This document shows, piece by piece, positions 25,859 to 34,319 of a stretch of DNA of 42,919 bases. This DNA comes from Phaeodactylibacter sp. (GTDB lineage Bacteria; Bacteroidota; Bacteroidia; Chitinophagales; Saprospiraceae), in NCBI GenBank assembly GCA_024102975.1, contig JAGFJD010000072.1, positions 1 through 42,919 on the forward strand. The letters run 5' to 3'. Both the position numbers and the translations under genes were made by a program. The notes below the pieces were generated by a model. It was given only the letters and a program-made list of their open reading frames with translations. It was not told the origin of the DNA and did no database searches. How positions within the stretch are numbered: position 1 is the first letter of the stretch; the number at the start of each line of letters is the position of its first letter.

Positions 25859-27304
25859 ATGCGAGAGAGTAAGCTGATCGTTTTATTGCGGTCCATCAAA
25901 CCGGAGGAGCTGCGATGGCTGGCCAGGTGGGTGTGCTCGCCCTATTACAATAGCAATGAATGGGTGGTGGCCCTTTTCGATCATTTGCGCAAGTATGCCC
26001 CCGGGTATGATTCGCCTAAAATCACGAAAGAAGGCGTTTTCAAGCAAGTATTCCCGGACAAGCCCTACGACAGCCAACGCCTGCGGGTGCTCATGTTCCG
26101 CCTGTCTGCCCTGGTGGAGGAGTTCCTGGTGGCGCAGCGCCTGAAGCAGGGCCGCCGCCTCCATCAGCAGCTGCTGCAGGCCGAGCTAGGAGAGCGCAAT
26201 CAGTACGAGCTGTTCCTCAAACAAAACCAAGGGCTGGCTGAACAACTGGAGCAGAGCCCCTACCGCGATGAGGAATACTACCTGGCGCAGTGGCGCCGGC
26301 AGCACGACTATTTTTTTCACCCCCAAACCGCCCGCTATGGCTTCTCTGCCGATCAGCTCGAAGCAATCATGCAGCACCTGGACGCTTTCTATGTTTTGTC
26401 GAAAATGAGGTACAGCGCCGAGTTGCGCAACCGGCAGAACATCCTGCCGGAGGCGTATGAAATTGCCTTGTTAAAGGAGAGCATCGAACTGGCGGAACAA
26501 CATCCGGTATTTGGGGGCGATAAGGTATTTCAGGCCTACCGGGACCTGCTTGGGCTGATGGAAGCCCCAGAGGACGAGGCCATTTTTGAACGGCTGGAAG
26601 CCATTGCCTTCGGCCACCTGGGTTTGTTTCGCCCGGCCGTGCAATCCACTTTGATCCGCTACCTGATCAACGCCAGTATTCAACTGTACGGCAAGGGTAA
26701 ACCGGAGTACCTGGGCCGGCAATTCCGGCTCTATCAACTGGGGCTGGAGCAGGATCTGTTCCTCGATGAGGGCCAGCTGTCCGACGCTACCTTCCTCAAC
26801 ATCATCGTCACGGCAACGGTACTGGGAGAAATGGACTGGGTGGAAGGCTTCATTGCTCGGTATGCGCCACGCCTGCCGGCGGAGCGGCAGGCGGATGCGG
26901 TGAGCCTGGGCACCGCCTACTGGTACTTTGCCAAAGGGGATTTTTCGGCTTCCAACGCCCTGCTGCGACAGGTGGAAAGCACAGGCCTGCAGTACCTGCT
27001 GCGCGTCAGATCCTTATCTCTGCGCAATACTTTTGAGCTCTTTCTGCAGGATGGCTCTTACTACGACCTGGTGGTTTACGAGTCCAAAGCCTTCGGGAAG
27101 TTTTTGCGCCGCAATGAAAAGATATCTTCCGGCCGGGCTCAGGGCTATCTGAACCTGGCCTCCTTCCTTCGCAAACTGGCCCGGCTGAAGGACGGCGGCC
27201 AGCTGAGCAGCGGCAAGCTGGCGAAGCTGCGCAGGAAACTGGAAAAAGAAGGCGCCGTTGTCGCCAAACCGTGGTTGATGGAAAAGCTGGCGGGGTTACC
27301 CTGA
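25859..27304 (+). CDS. Conserved helical protein of unknown function
   Basis: A 481-residue, mostly alpha-helical soluble protein. It opens SKLIVLLRSIKPEELRWLAR then WVCSPYYNSN, and further on has KYAPGYDSPKITKEGVFKQV and FPDKPYDSQRLRVLMFRLSA. I recognise this N-terminal pattern (a short leader, SPYYN, FP.KPYD..RLR) from many unnamed Saprospiria proteins but know no function. The middle is TPR-like (FLNIIVTATVLGEMDWVEGF; FAKGDFSASNALLRQVEST). The C-terminus is basic (GKLAKLRRKLEKEGA). It is divergent from the small beta protein (242-base gap) and convergent with the hybrid two-component system. The ATG at 25859 overlaps another out-of-frame ATG at 25855. Confidence 0.8.
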   Translation: MRESKLIVLLRSIKPEELRWLARWVCSPYYNSNEWVVALFDHLRKYAPGYDSPKITKEGVFKQVFPDKPYDSQRLRVLMFRLSALVEEFLVAQRLKQGRRLHQQLLQAELGERNQYELFLKQNQGLAEQLEQSPYRDEEYYLAQWRRQHDYFFHPQTARYGFSADQLEAIMQHLDAFYVLSKMRYSAELRNRQNILPEAYEIALLKESIELAEQHPVFGGDKVFQAYRDLLGLMEAPEDEAIFERLEAIAFGHLGLFRPAVQSTLIRYLINASIQLYGKGKPEYLGRQFRLYQLGLEQDLFLDEGQLSDATFLNIIVTATVLGEMDWVEGFIARYAPRLPAERQADAVSLGTAYWYFAKGDFSASNALLRQVESTGLQYLLRVRSLSLRNTFELFLQDGSYYDLVVYESKAFGKFLRRNEKISSGRAQGYLNLASFLRKLARLKDGGQLSSGKLAKLRRKLEKEGAVVAKPWLMEKLAGLP

Positions 27305-27717
27305 TCAGCCATCCATAATATCTTCGGTTACAGTGGCCGTAGGCCGGCCCGGTTGCCATGATAGGTTTCCTGTTTTTGTCTTCAGCCCGCCGGGAAGTGC
27401 TGCCGTCTTTTTCGGAATTAAGCCTAAGGTGTTTTCCATGGTCAGTGTATGTTTTTGTCTTTTTATTTTTTGATGAAGGCATAGGGTAGCCTATACCAGT
27501 GGAGGTGTTTTCCAATGGGAAGGAAAGACTGATGCCGTATGCTGGGTTAAATGTTCATCAGGTAAAAAACTGATGTTGCAAAAATGGGGGCGGCCGGGCT
27601 AAATGGGTTTTTCGAATGAGTGCGGAGATTTGACAATCCGTCGCATCGGCCCACTAAATGTTTGCCAATTCGTTGCACGAATTGGATGCGGCCCGGATAT
27701 AATAACTTAAAAAACAG
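27305..27717. other. Convergent intergenic region
   Basis: A 413-base gap between two converging genes. It contains a small perfect hairpin, CCAATTCG (27665-27672) and CGAATTGG (27678-27685) with loop TTGCA, flanked by related GCATCGGCCC / GATGCGGCCC segments (about 27643 and 27686). This could be the terminator region of the hybrid sensor gene. A minus ORF partly covering it lacks protein-like features. Nothing else is seen. Confidence 0.6.
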
Positions 27718-30700
27718 CTACTTGCCGGTTGCGCTCGGCGGCGCTCCGAACACATCCTGATAAGATCTGGAAAAATGGGCGAGGTTTTTATATCCCACCT
27801 TACAGGCCACTTCGGAGACGTTCAGTTCTGTAGTTTCCAGTAGTTCTCTGGCCTTGTTCAGGCGGTAAAAACGAATGAAATCGGAGGGGGATTCATCGAT
27901 CAGGGCTTTCAGTTTCCGGTAGAGCTGGGAGCGGCTCATGGCGATCTTCTGACAGAGTTGCAGCAAACCGAAATCTTCGTCTTCGTAGTGCTCTTCCACG
28001 ATACCCCGAACCTTCCGCATGAAGGCATCTTCTAACAGTATCGCTTCCGTTTCCACTTCGGGGGGACGGTTGGTGTTTCCGGCCAAGTTGTCGTTGGAAA
28101 AGTAGGCCACCATACGCCGCTGCCGTTCCACGAGTTTTTCCAGGCGGACCAGCAGCTCTTCGCGGTCAAAGGGCTTGGCCAGGTAGGCGTCTGCCCCGCG
28201 GCGCAGCCCCGCGATCCTGGAAGAAGCATCTGCCTTAGCGGTAAGCAGGATGATGGGGATATGGCTGGTGCGCTCGTCGTTTTTCAACGTATCGCACACC
28301 TCGTAGCCATTTTTCTCGGGCATCATCACATCGCTGATGATGAGGTCCGGGATGTTTTCGATTGCCTTTTCGATGCCAATGAGGCCATTGTACGCTACGT
28401 CCAGCTCGTAAATGTCATTCAGGCAGCTCCTGAGATAGGTGACGACGTCGGGATTGTCTTCAATGAGGAGGAGGTGAGGGAGATCGTGTATTTGTGCATG
28501 AGTGTATGCGTGCATCCGAGGGTAGGAGGCGGACGATGGACGGTGGGCGGTGGACGGCAGGCGCCTGAAGGTTTCCTCGGCCGCGGGCAGGGTGGTAAGA
28601 GGCGTCGGGGCCTCCTCCATTTGAGCACCTGGGTACCCTTCTGGTTCAGCCTTATGCCTGATCGGCAGCGAAATGGTAAACGTGGAACCGTTTCCTAATT
28701 GGCTTTCTACGGCAATATCGCCGCCCATCAACTTCACCAGCTCCTGCGTATGCGCCAATCCTATACCCGTACCTTCCCCCTGCCGGGTCGTGGAGCTGTC
28801 GGCCTGATAAAAGCGATTGAATATAAAGGGTAATTTTTCTTTATCAATCCCCACCCCGGTATCGGATACCTCCAGGAACAATTTTTTATGTTCTTCTTTG
28901 GCCCGCACCGTCACCTCCCCGCCGGAAGGCGTGAATTTTACGGCATTGGAAATCAGGTTCGTCACCACCTGCTTGAGTTGCTCCGGGTCGTAGTCCATCG
29001 CCAACGACTCCAGCGATGTGTGGAAACGGAGGGACAGGTTCCGGCTGTTCGCATAAGTTTGAAAGGACTCCGCCAGATAGCGGAGATAGGGCACAACATC
29101 CCCTTGCTGGAGCTGGAGTTGAAGCGCGCCACTTTCCAGTTTTGACAGGTCGAGCAGTTGGTTGATCAATTGAAGCAGGTCCTTGCCATTATTCCGGATG
29201 AGCTCAACCCCGTTGTCCAGATGCTTATGAGGCGCCTTTTTGATCTGCTCAGCCATACCCAGGATAACGGTAAGCGGCGTGCGGAACTCATGGGTGAGGT
29301 TGGTGTAAAGGCGGCTTTTTAAGCTGTCCAGCTCTTTCAGTTTGTCGGCTTCCACTTTTTCAAGCATGAGGTTTGCTTTCAGCGCTTGGCGGTTGAGCTC
29401 GTAGCGCCGGAAAAAGAAAAAGAGGCTGGCCAGGGCCAGGGCATAAAGCAGGTAAGCCCACCAGGAGGCCCACCAGGGCGGGTGGACGACAATGGTTAAA
29501 GAAGTAGCTGCCTGATTCCATCTTTCGTCGTTGTTGCTGCCTTTTACGTTTAAAGTGTACTGGCCGGGATCAAGGCCGGTAAAGGTGATCTCCCGTTTGG
29601 TTCCCAGGTTTATCCAATCGTCGTTGAAGCCATACAACTGGTAGGCGTATTGGTTTTTTTTGGAATTGCGAAAATTGAGCGCCGTCAGTTCAAAAACGAC
29701 AATGTTGTCTTCATAGGAAAGGTGTATCTCTTCCCGGCGTGTTATGCCCTTCACCTCCGTCTCCAGGGTTTTGCCTCCCCGGGTGCTGTATTTTTTTAAA
29801 GAGGAGACAATAACCGCAGGAATAAAAGGGTTCTCCCGGATGCTGTCCGGATAGAACAGGCTCAGCCCGTTTTTGCCTCCGGCGTAGAAGGCATCCTTAC
29901 TTTTGCTGCTGATGAAGGCATTGGGGTTGAAGCCGTGGTTTAAGAGCCCGTCCCTGGAGTCATAGTTTTTAAATTTCCCGGTTTCCGGGCAAAACCGGGA
30001 AATGGCGTTTTTCGTGGCCAGCCAGAGGAAGCCTTGTTTATCTTCCTGGATACCGATGATGTAGCCATCGGCCAGGCCTTCCGATTCCAGGTAGTGTTCA
30101 AAGGAATGGGTGGCGGGGTTGAATTTTTCCAGCCCCCCTGCAGTGCCGATCCATAGTTGCCCCCGGCTGTCTTCAAAGATGGCGTTTATCGTATTATTGG
30201 CGAGTGAATTGGGGGACTTCAGGTCCTGTTGGTACAAAATGAATGCGTCCGTTCCGGAATCAAAGCGGTGAAGCCCGTCTAAAGTACCCACCCAGATATT
30301 GCCGTTTTCAGACTGCAGCAGGCAGGTGGCCCGGTGGTGGTTCAGGGCGCCCCGCTTTTCGGGAGAGTGCCGGTAACTTTTGAAACGGCCTTTGTCGATC
30401 GCTTCCTGGCCTTTTAAAACCGAAACGCCGAGCGTGGTGCTTACCCAGATTTCGTGTTCGTCGGTTTCGAGAATATCGGTAACAAAATCATCGGACAGGC
30501 TGGCGGGGTCATTCCTGTCGGTCAAAAAATATTGAAAGGTTTTCGTTTTTTGCCGGTAGAGGTTGAGCCCTCCGCCCCAGGTGCCGATCCAGATATTGCC
30601 ATTACTGTCCTGCAACAGGGCAGATATCTCATTGGTATTCAATCCGTTGGGAGGGTTGAGCCAGGAGGGCACAGGCCGGAAACCAGAGGTTTTGGGGTTG

Positions 30701-31962
30701 AAGATTTTCAACCCATGCCTTCTTGCCCCAACCCAGACTTCATCTTCCCCGGCTTCCAGCAGGGCATTGATATAGGAATGGGGCACCCCGTTTCTCTGCC
30801 CGGCATGGTACTTGAAGTTGATAAAATGGCTGGCCGTTTCCTGGATGTGGAAAACCCCGGCCCCACCGGTGCCGAACCATATATCGCCGGCCTGGTCTTC
30901 CACAGGCCCCAGGGCCCAATTGTGGGCCGGGGTAAAAGGGGCGGGCCCTTCCGGGAGAATAAAGCCGGTTTGCTGAAAATTGGCATCCAGTATGTATAAC
31001 CCCTGCCAGCTCGATGCCAGATAACGGCCGGAATGGGTGTGCCTGAACCCATTGAGCCCGATGCCGGCCAAAGCCGCCGAGCTCGTGCCGGCCAGGGCCA
31101 GATGGCCATCCTCTGCGTACTGATAAAGCTTATCAGTTGCCACGACCCAGTTTTTGCCGTTCCGGGGAGGGCCGATCCAGTAGATATTCAGGCCCATGCC
31201 TTTGTCGGCCCTTTCTTCCACCAGGACTTGCCGGAAGGTTCCCGCTTTCTGGTTAAAAAGCATCAGGCCCATCCCTGCGTATCCAACCAGTAGCCGGCCG
31301 TCGGCTGATGAGCCGATGGCTGTCACGATATGAGTAGGTTCCTTTTCCCAGGGTAGATGGTGGGTAGCCTGGTGCCAGAAGCGGGAAAAGGTTTGGCTGG
31401 ACTTGTCGAACCGGTTCAACCCGTTGAAGGTGCCCAGCCACAGTAGCCCGGATTCATCTATGAGAAGGTTTTTTACCTGGTTGTGGCTGATGCTTTTCTC
31501 ATCCGCAGGGTCATGCTGGTAGCTATGAAAAGTTTCTGTCCGGGGATCAAACCAGTTGAGGCCCCCGTCAGTGGCGATCCAGAGAAGGCCCTCCTCGTCT
31601 TCCAACAGCGCGTTGATCCTGTTGTTGCTGATGCTGTTCGGATTGCCCGGCTGGTGTTTGTAAACAGCGAAGGAGTAGCCGTCATAGCGGTTCAGGCCGT
31701 CGTTGGTGCCAAACCAGAGATAGCCTATCCGGTCCTGGAAACAGGCGTTGACGGTGTTGTCGGAAAGGCCTTGTTCGATGGTGAACCTTTCAACAGCATA
31801 CTTCTGATGGCGCCCGTATGCTTCCGGCTGGTTAGGGGCGATGAGGCCCTGGGAGAAGAGTGGAAGTGGAAAAAGAAAGGGTAGCGCGGCAGAAAAGGCT
31901 GTCTTCTGTTCCGCGACAAAATAGCAAAAGAGGAAAATGAGTAAAAACAATACAACGATCAT
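27718..31962 (-). CDS. Hybrid two-component system protein (Reg_prop sensor, histidine kinase, receiver, AraC output)
   Basis: A 1414-residue one-protein signalling system. After an N-terminal membrane/export segment (residues 1-38), residues about 45-740 form a periplasmic double propeller of Reg_prop repeats (LWFGTNDGLNRYD, LWIATDGGLNWFD, LWIGTAGGLEKFN and others). A Y_Y_Y domain follows (about 765-825, YQLYGFNDDWINLG), then a TM helix (about 832-855). HisKA has the phospho-acceptor His in THEFRTPL (near 890); HATPase_c has NAVKFTPSGG, DTGVGIDKEK and GTGIGLAHT. The receiver carries Asp near 1207 (IISDVMMPEKNGYE). The AraC HTH ends the protein. Family members sense glycan breakdown products and activate PUL genes; no SusC/SusD pair is adjacent. 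The HATPase-REC linker holds an unusual repeat-derived stretch. Confidence 0.95.
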   Translation of the reverse strand: MIVVLFLLIFLFCYFVAEQKTAFSAALPFLFPLPLFSQGLIAPNQPEAYGRHQKYAVERFTIEQGLSDNTVNACFQDRIGYLWFGTNDGLNRYDGYSFAVYKHQPGNPNSISNNRINALLEDEEGLLWIATDGGLNWFDPRTETFHSYQHDPADEKSISHNQVKNLLIDESGLLWLGTFNGLNRFDKSSQTFSRFWHQATHHLPWEKEPTHIVTAIGSSADGRLLVGYAGMGLMLFNQKAGTFRQVLVEERADKGMGLNIYWIGPPRNGKNWVVATDKLYQYAEDGHLALAGTSSAALAGIGLNGFRHTHSGRYLASSWQGLYILDANFQQTGFILPEGPAPFTPAHNWALGPVEDQAGDIWFGTGGAGVFHIQETASHFINFKYHAGQRNGVPHSYINALLEAGEDEVWVGARRHGLKIFNPKTSGFRPVPSWLNPPNGLNTNEISALLQDSNGNIWIGTWGGGLNLYRQKTKTFQYFLTDRNDPASLSDDFVTDILETDEHEIWVSTTLGVSVLKGQEAIDKGRFKSYRHSPEKRGALNHHRATCLLQSENGNIWVGTLDGLHRFDSGTDAFILYQQDLKSPNSLANNTINAIFEDSRGQLWIGTAGGLEKFNPATHSFEHYLESEGLADGYIIGIQEDKQGFLWLATKNAISRFCPETGKFKNYDSRDGLLNHGFNPNAFISSKSKDAFYAGGKNGLSLFYPDSIRENPFIPAVIVSSLKKYSTRGGKTLETEVKGITRREEIHLSYEDNIVVFELTALNFRNSKKNQYAYQLYGFNDDWINLGTKREITFTGLDPGQYTLNVKGSNNDERWNQAATSLTIVVHPPWWASWWAYLLYALALASLFFFFRRYELNRQALKANLMLEKVEADKLKELDSLKSRLYTNLTHEFRTPLTVILGMAEQIKKAPHKHLDNGVELIRNNGKDLLQLINQLLDLSKLESGALQLQLQQGDVVPYLRYLAESFQTYANSRNLSLRFHTSLESLAMDYDPEQLKQVVTNLISNAVKFTPSGGEVTVRAKEEHKKLFLEVSDTGVGIDKEKLPFIFNRFYQADSSTTRQGEGTGIGLAHTQELVKLMGGDIAVESQLGNGSTFTISLPIRHKAEPEGYPGAQMEEAPTPLTTLPAAEETFRRLPSTAHRPSSASYPRMHAYTHAQIHDLPHLLLIEDNPDVVTYLRSCLNDIYELDVAYNGLIGIEKAIENIPDLIISDVMMPEKNGYEVCDTLKNDERTSHIPIILLTAKADASSRIAGLRRGADAYLAKPFDREELLVRLEKLVERQRRMVAYFSNDNLAGNTNRPPEVETEAILLEDAFMRKVRGIVEEHYEDEDFGLLQLCQKIAMSRSQLYRKLKALIDESPSDFIRFYRLNKARELLETTELNVSEVACKVGYKNLAHFSRSYQDVFGAPPSATGK

Positions 31963-32081
31963 TGCAGTTCAGGGCGTTTCTGTCATTATTTGCCGGGCAA
32001 AGGAATGGTTACCCGGAGGCCGTCAAACTTGTGCCGAAAGGATAACATTTACACGCCAAACAACCGCCTGGGCAAAACCGG

Positions 32082-34319
32082 TCAGGCCTGCTCCGGGTTA
32101 TAGTCCGGATTGGCCAGATAGATTTCAATGGTACGGACGTCCCATTCTACTTCGGGGAGTTGGGGGTCTTCCAGCTCTTTATAATCGCCAAAACCCTTGG
32201 AGCGCAGATTCTCCTTTTTGGGGTACCCCAGGCCTTTCATGTGGAAGGTCTCGATAGCATCCAGAGGTTTAGCGCTGACGATCAGTTTTAAAAATGTGGA
32301 CTCTCCCTGGAGGTTGAAATCCCGGTAGTAGGGGTCGAGACCCAGGTCTACGTACTTTTCTGCCAATTGGTCCCGAAGCCTGGCCGGCGCTCCTCCCCTT
32401 GATTTGACGATGTGCTCGTTTTTCCGGTCATTTGCCTCGTGCAGCATCAAAACCGGGGCCTTCAGCAGGTTGGAGTCCCGGTCGACGAGAAAACTGAAAT
32501 CTCCGGCCATAATGGCCAGGCTGCAATTCAGGATTTGGGGCGCGAAATTGACCAGCTCTATGCGCAACCAGGCTTTTCCGTCCGCCTCGTCCGGTTCCAG
32601 GATGAACTTGTTGCTTTCATTCGGCACAGACGGGACGCGGCGCTCCGTACCATCTTCCGGGTTCAGGCGGTACAGGCGCAGCTCCACGGGGTACATGGTG
32701 GTTTTGCCCACCAGGCCGGGAGGCAATTCGTTGCTGGTGTGTTCCAGGTCTTTGAGGAAGGACCAGCGGCTGATCTGCCGGAGGCCGGCATAAACGTCTC
32801 CGGCCGCCTGTGGGTTGAATGTATCCTGCCCGTCGAGGTAAGAGCGTTGTTTTACTACCGGGCGCGCTTCGTCAAAAGGCCGGCAAATAGAAAAAACGCC
32901 TTTGTCGGCAATCAATACGTAATCGGCGTCGAGTTCTTGGCCCGCCAGCCTGAACAATTGGCCGCTGAATTCCTCCAGTTTGGCTTCTAATATTTTTTTC
33001 GTTTCGCCGGCGGCCTTTTTTTCGCCCTTTACGAACACGCTGATGGGCAAAATGCCCAGCCCTTCGAGCTCGCCCCGGTAAGCCGTGTCTTTTTTCAGCC
33101 CGGCGGCAGCGGAAGCATCCAGCGTGGCGTAAAAGGGGTAGGCCTTGTCGATTTTCACCTCCACTGCTTCCTCTTTCTTTTTGAGCGGGTACACCCTTAC
33201 TTTGGTTGGCGCCGTTTTCTGGTCGGCGGGAATGCCGTGGAAGGCCCCCAGGTCGATGCGCCATTGCTTGTCTTTCTCGCTGTATTCCACTGCCCCGTAG
33301 GAAGGCTGGTCGTTGGGTTGGTTGGTCAGGAAGATATTGTAGCGGTCGTTCAGGTTGCGGGTGCGCACGTACACCTGCGGGGTTTGGCCCTGATTGCCTT
33401 CGGCGGTGGACAGGCTGAACTTCATCTGGTTCAGGACTCTCGAATACAGCTCGTGGTAGCTGATATGCCCTTTGTGCTGCTGAAGCACCCGGACCAGGGC
33501 CGTGGTGAAGGCGCCGCTTTGCCGGTTCTGGCCGATCTCCCTTTCCCAGGCCAGTTCCACTTCCCGGCAGGCGGCCAGCATGACGTGGTCGCCCTGGGGC
33601 AGGATTTCGTCCAGCGTTAGCTTTTGTTCTTCCAGCTTGGCTACCAAGTCCTTGTCTTCGCTGAAGACGAACTGGCCGACGGTGCGGCCGGGCAGGGCGT
33701 TGCGGCTGACCTGGCGGGCATTGCCCGGCAATTCTCCGAGGACGGAGCGGGTATTGGAGCCGGAGTTGCAACAATCGAAAATGGCAACTACATGGGATTT
33801 TGGCCGATTTGCCTCATCCATGGCCAGAGGGCGGATGAGATAGCGCAGTTCCTTATTGCTCAGCACGTGGCGGTACAGATCCTTCTGGTTCATGCTTTCA
33901 AAAGTCGCGCACAGAATGCCGCCGATGTTGCTGTCGGCCTCGGCATCCCGGAAAATGGCCGCTTCCGTTTTCTCCCGGGCGCCGTGGCCGGAAAAATAGA
34001 GCAGTACCGTATCGTTTTTCTTCGCCTTGCCCAGGTGGGTTTTAATGGCCTGGACAATATTGTCTTTGGTTGCCTGCCCGTTGAGCAGTTCCCGGAGGTG
34101 AATATGCCCAAATTGGGCTTTCACAAAGGAACTGCCCAGATAATCGCGGAGCTGCCCGACGTCGTTTTCACATCCCTCCAGCCTGTGGTTTTTGTATTCG
34201 TTGATGCCGATCAGCAAAACGTACAGATCGGGAGATGCCTGGGTGGTTTTGGTGTTTTTGGCCATGGTTGGAAAATTGGTTTGATAAAATGAAAAACTTT
34301 CGTGGAATTTTGCGCTCAT
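32082..34319 (-). CDS. Caspase-family (C14) peptidase with large C-terminal extension
   Basis: A 745-residue protein. The caspase p20-like domain spans about 30-275: strand DLYVLLIGINEYKNHRLEGC, catalytic His112 in LLYFSGHGA, and catalytic Cys184 in IFDCCNSGS (DxCxSG pattern). Both residues of the dyad are intact. The remaining 450 residues are mixed alpha/beta with no family I can name; repeated short beta runs (WRIDLGAFHG; VEWDVRTIEIYLANPD) suggest binding domains. No signal peptide is seen, so it acts in the cytoplasm. The ATG at 34319 overlaps the upstream gene's TGA as ATGA, implying translational coupling; MAKNTKT at 34265 is an alternative start closer to the domain. Bacterial relatives act in programmed death, defence or protein processing. 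The substrate here is unknown. Confidence 0.88.
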   Translation of the reverse strand: MSAKFHESFSFYQTNFPTMAKNTKTTQASPDLYVLLIGINEYKNHRLEGCENDVGQLRDYLGSSFVKAQFGHIHLRELLNGQATKDNIVQAIKTHLGKAKKNDTVLLYFSGHGAREKTEAAIFRDAEADSNIGGILCATFESMNQKDLYRHVLSNKELRYLIRPLAMDEANRPKSHVVAIFDCCNSGSNTRSVLGELPGNARQVSRNALPGRTVGQFVFSEDKDLVAKLEEQKLTLDEILPQGDHVMLAACREVELAWEREIGQNRQSGAFTTALVRVLQQHKGHISYHELYSRVLNQMKFSLSTAEGNQGQTPQVYVRTRNLNDRYNIFLTNQPNDQPSYGAVEYSEKDKQWRIDLGAFHGIPADQKTAPTKVRVYPLKKKEEAVEVKIDKAYPFYATLDASAAAGLKKDTAYRGELEGLGILPISVFVKGEKKAAGETKKILEAKLEEFSGQLFRLAGQELDADYVLIADKGVFSICRPFDEARPVVKQRSYLDGQDTFNPQAAGDVYAGLRQISRWSFLKDLEHTSNELPPGLVGKTTMYPVELRLYRLNPEDGTERRVPSVPNESNKFILEPDEADGKAWLRIELVNFAPQILNCSLAIMAGDFSFLVDRDSNLLKAPVLMLHEANDRKNEHIVKSRGGAPARLRDQLAEKYVDLGLDPYYRDFNLQGESTFLKLIVSAKPLDAIETFHMKGLGYPKKENLRSKGFGDYKELEDPQLPEVEWDVRTIEIYLANPDYNPEQA

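Noticed and set aside
27006..27515. Minus-strand 169-codon frame partly in the convergent gap
   Set aside because: Half of it lies antisense to the unknown helical protein and the rest is Arg/Ser-rich without any fold pattern.
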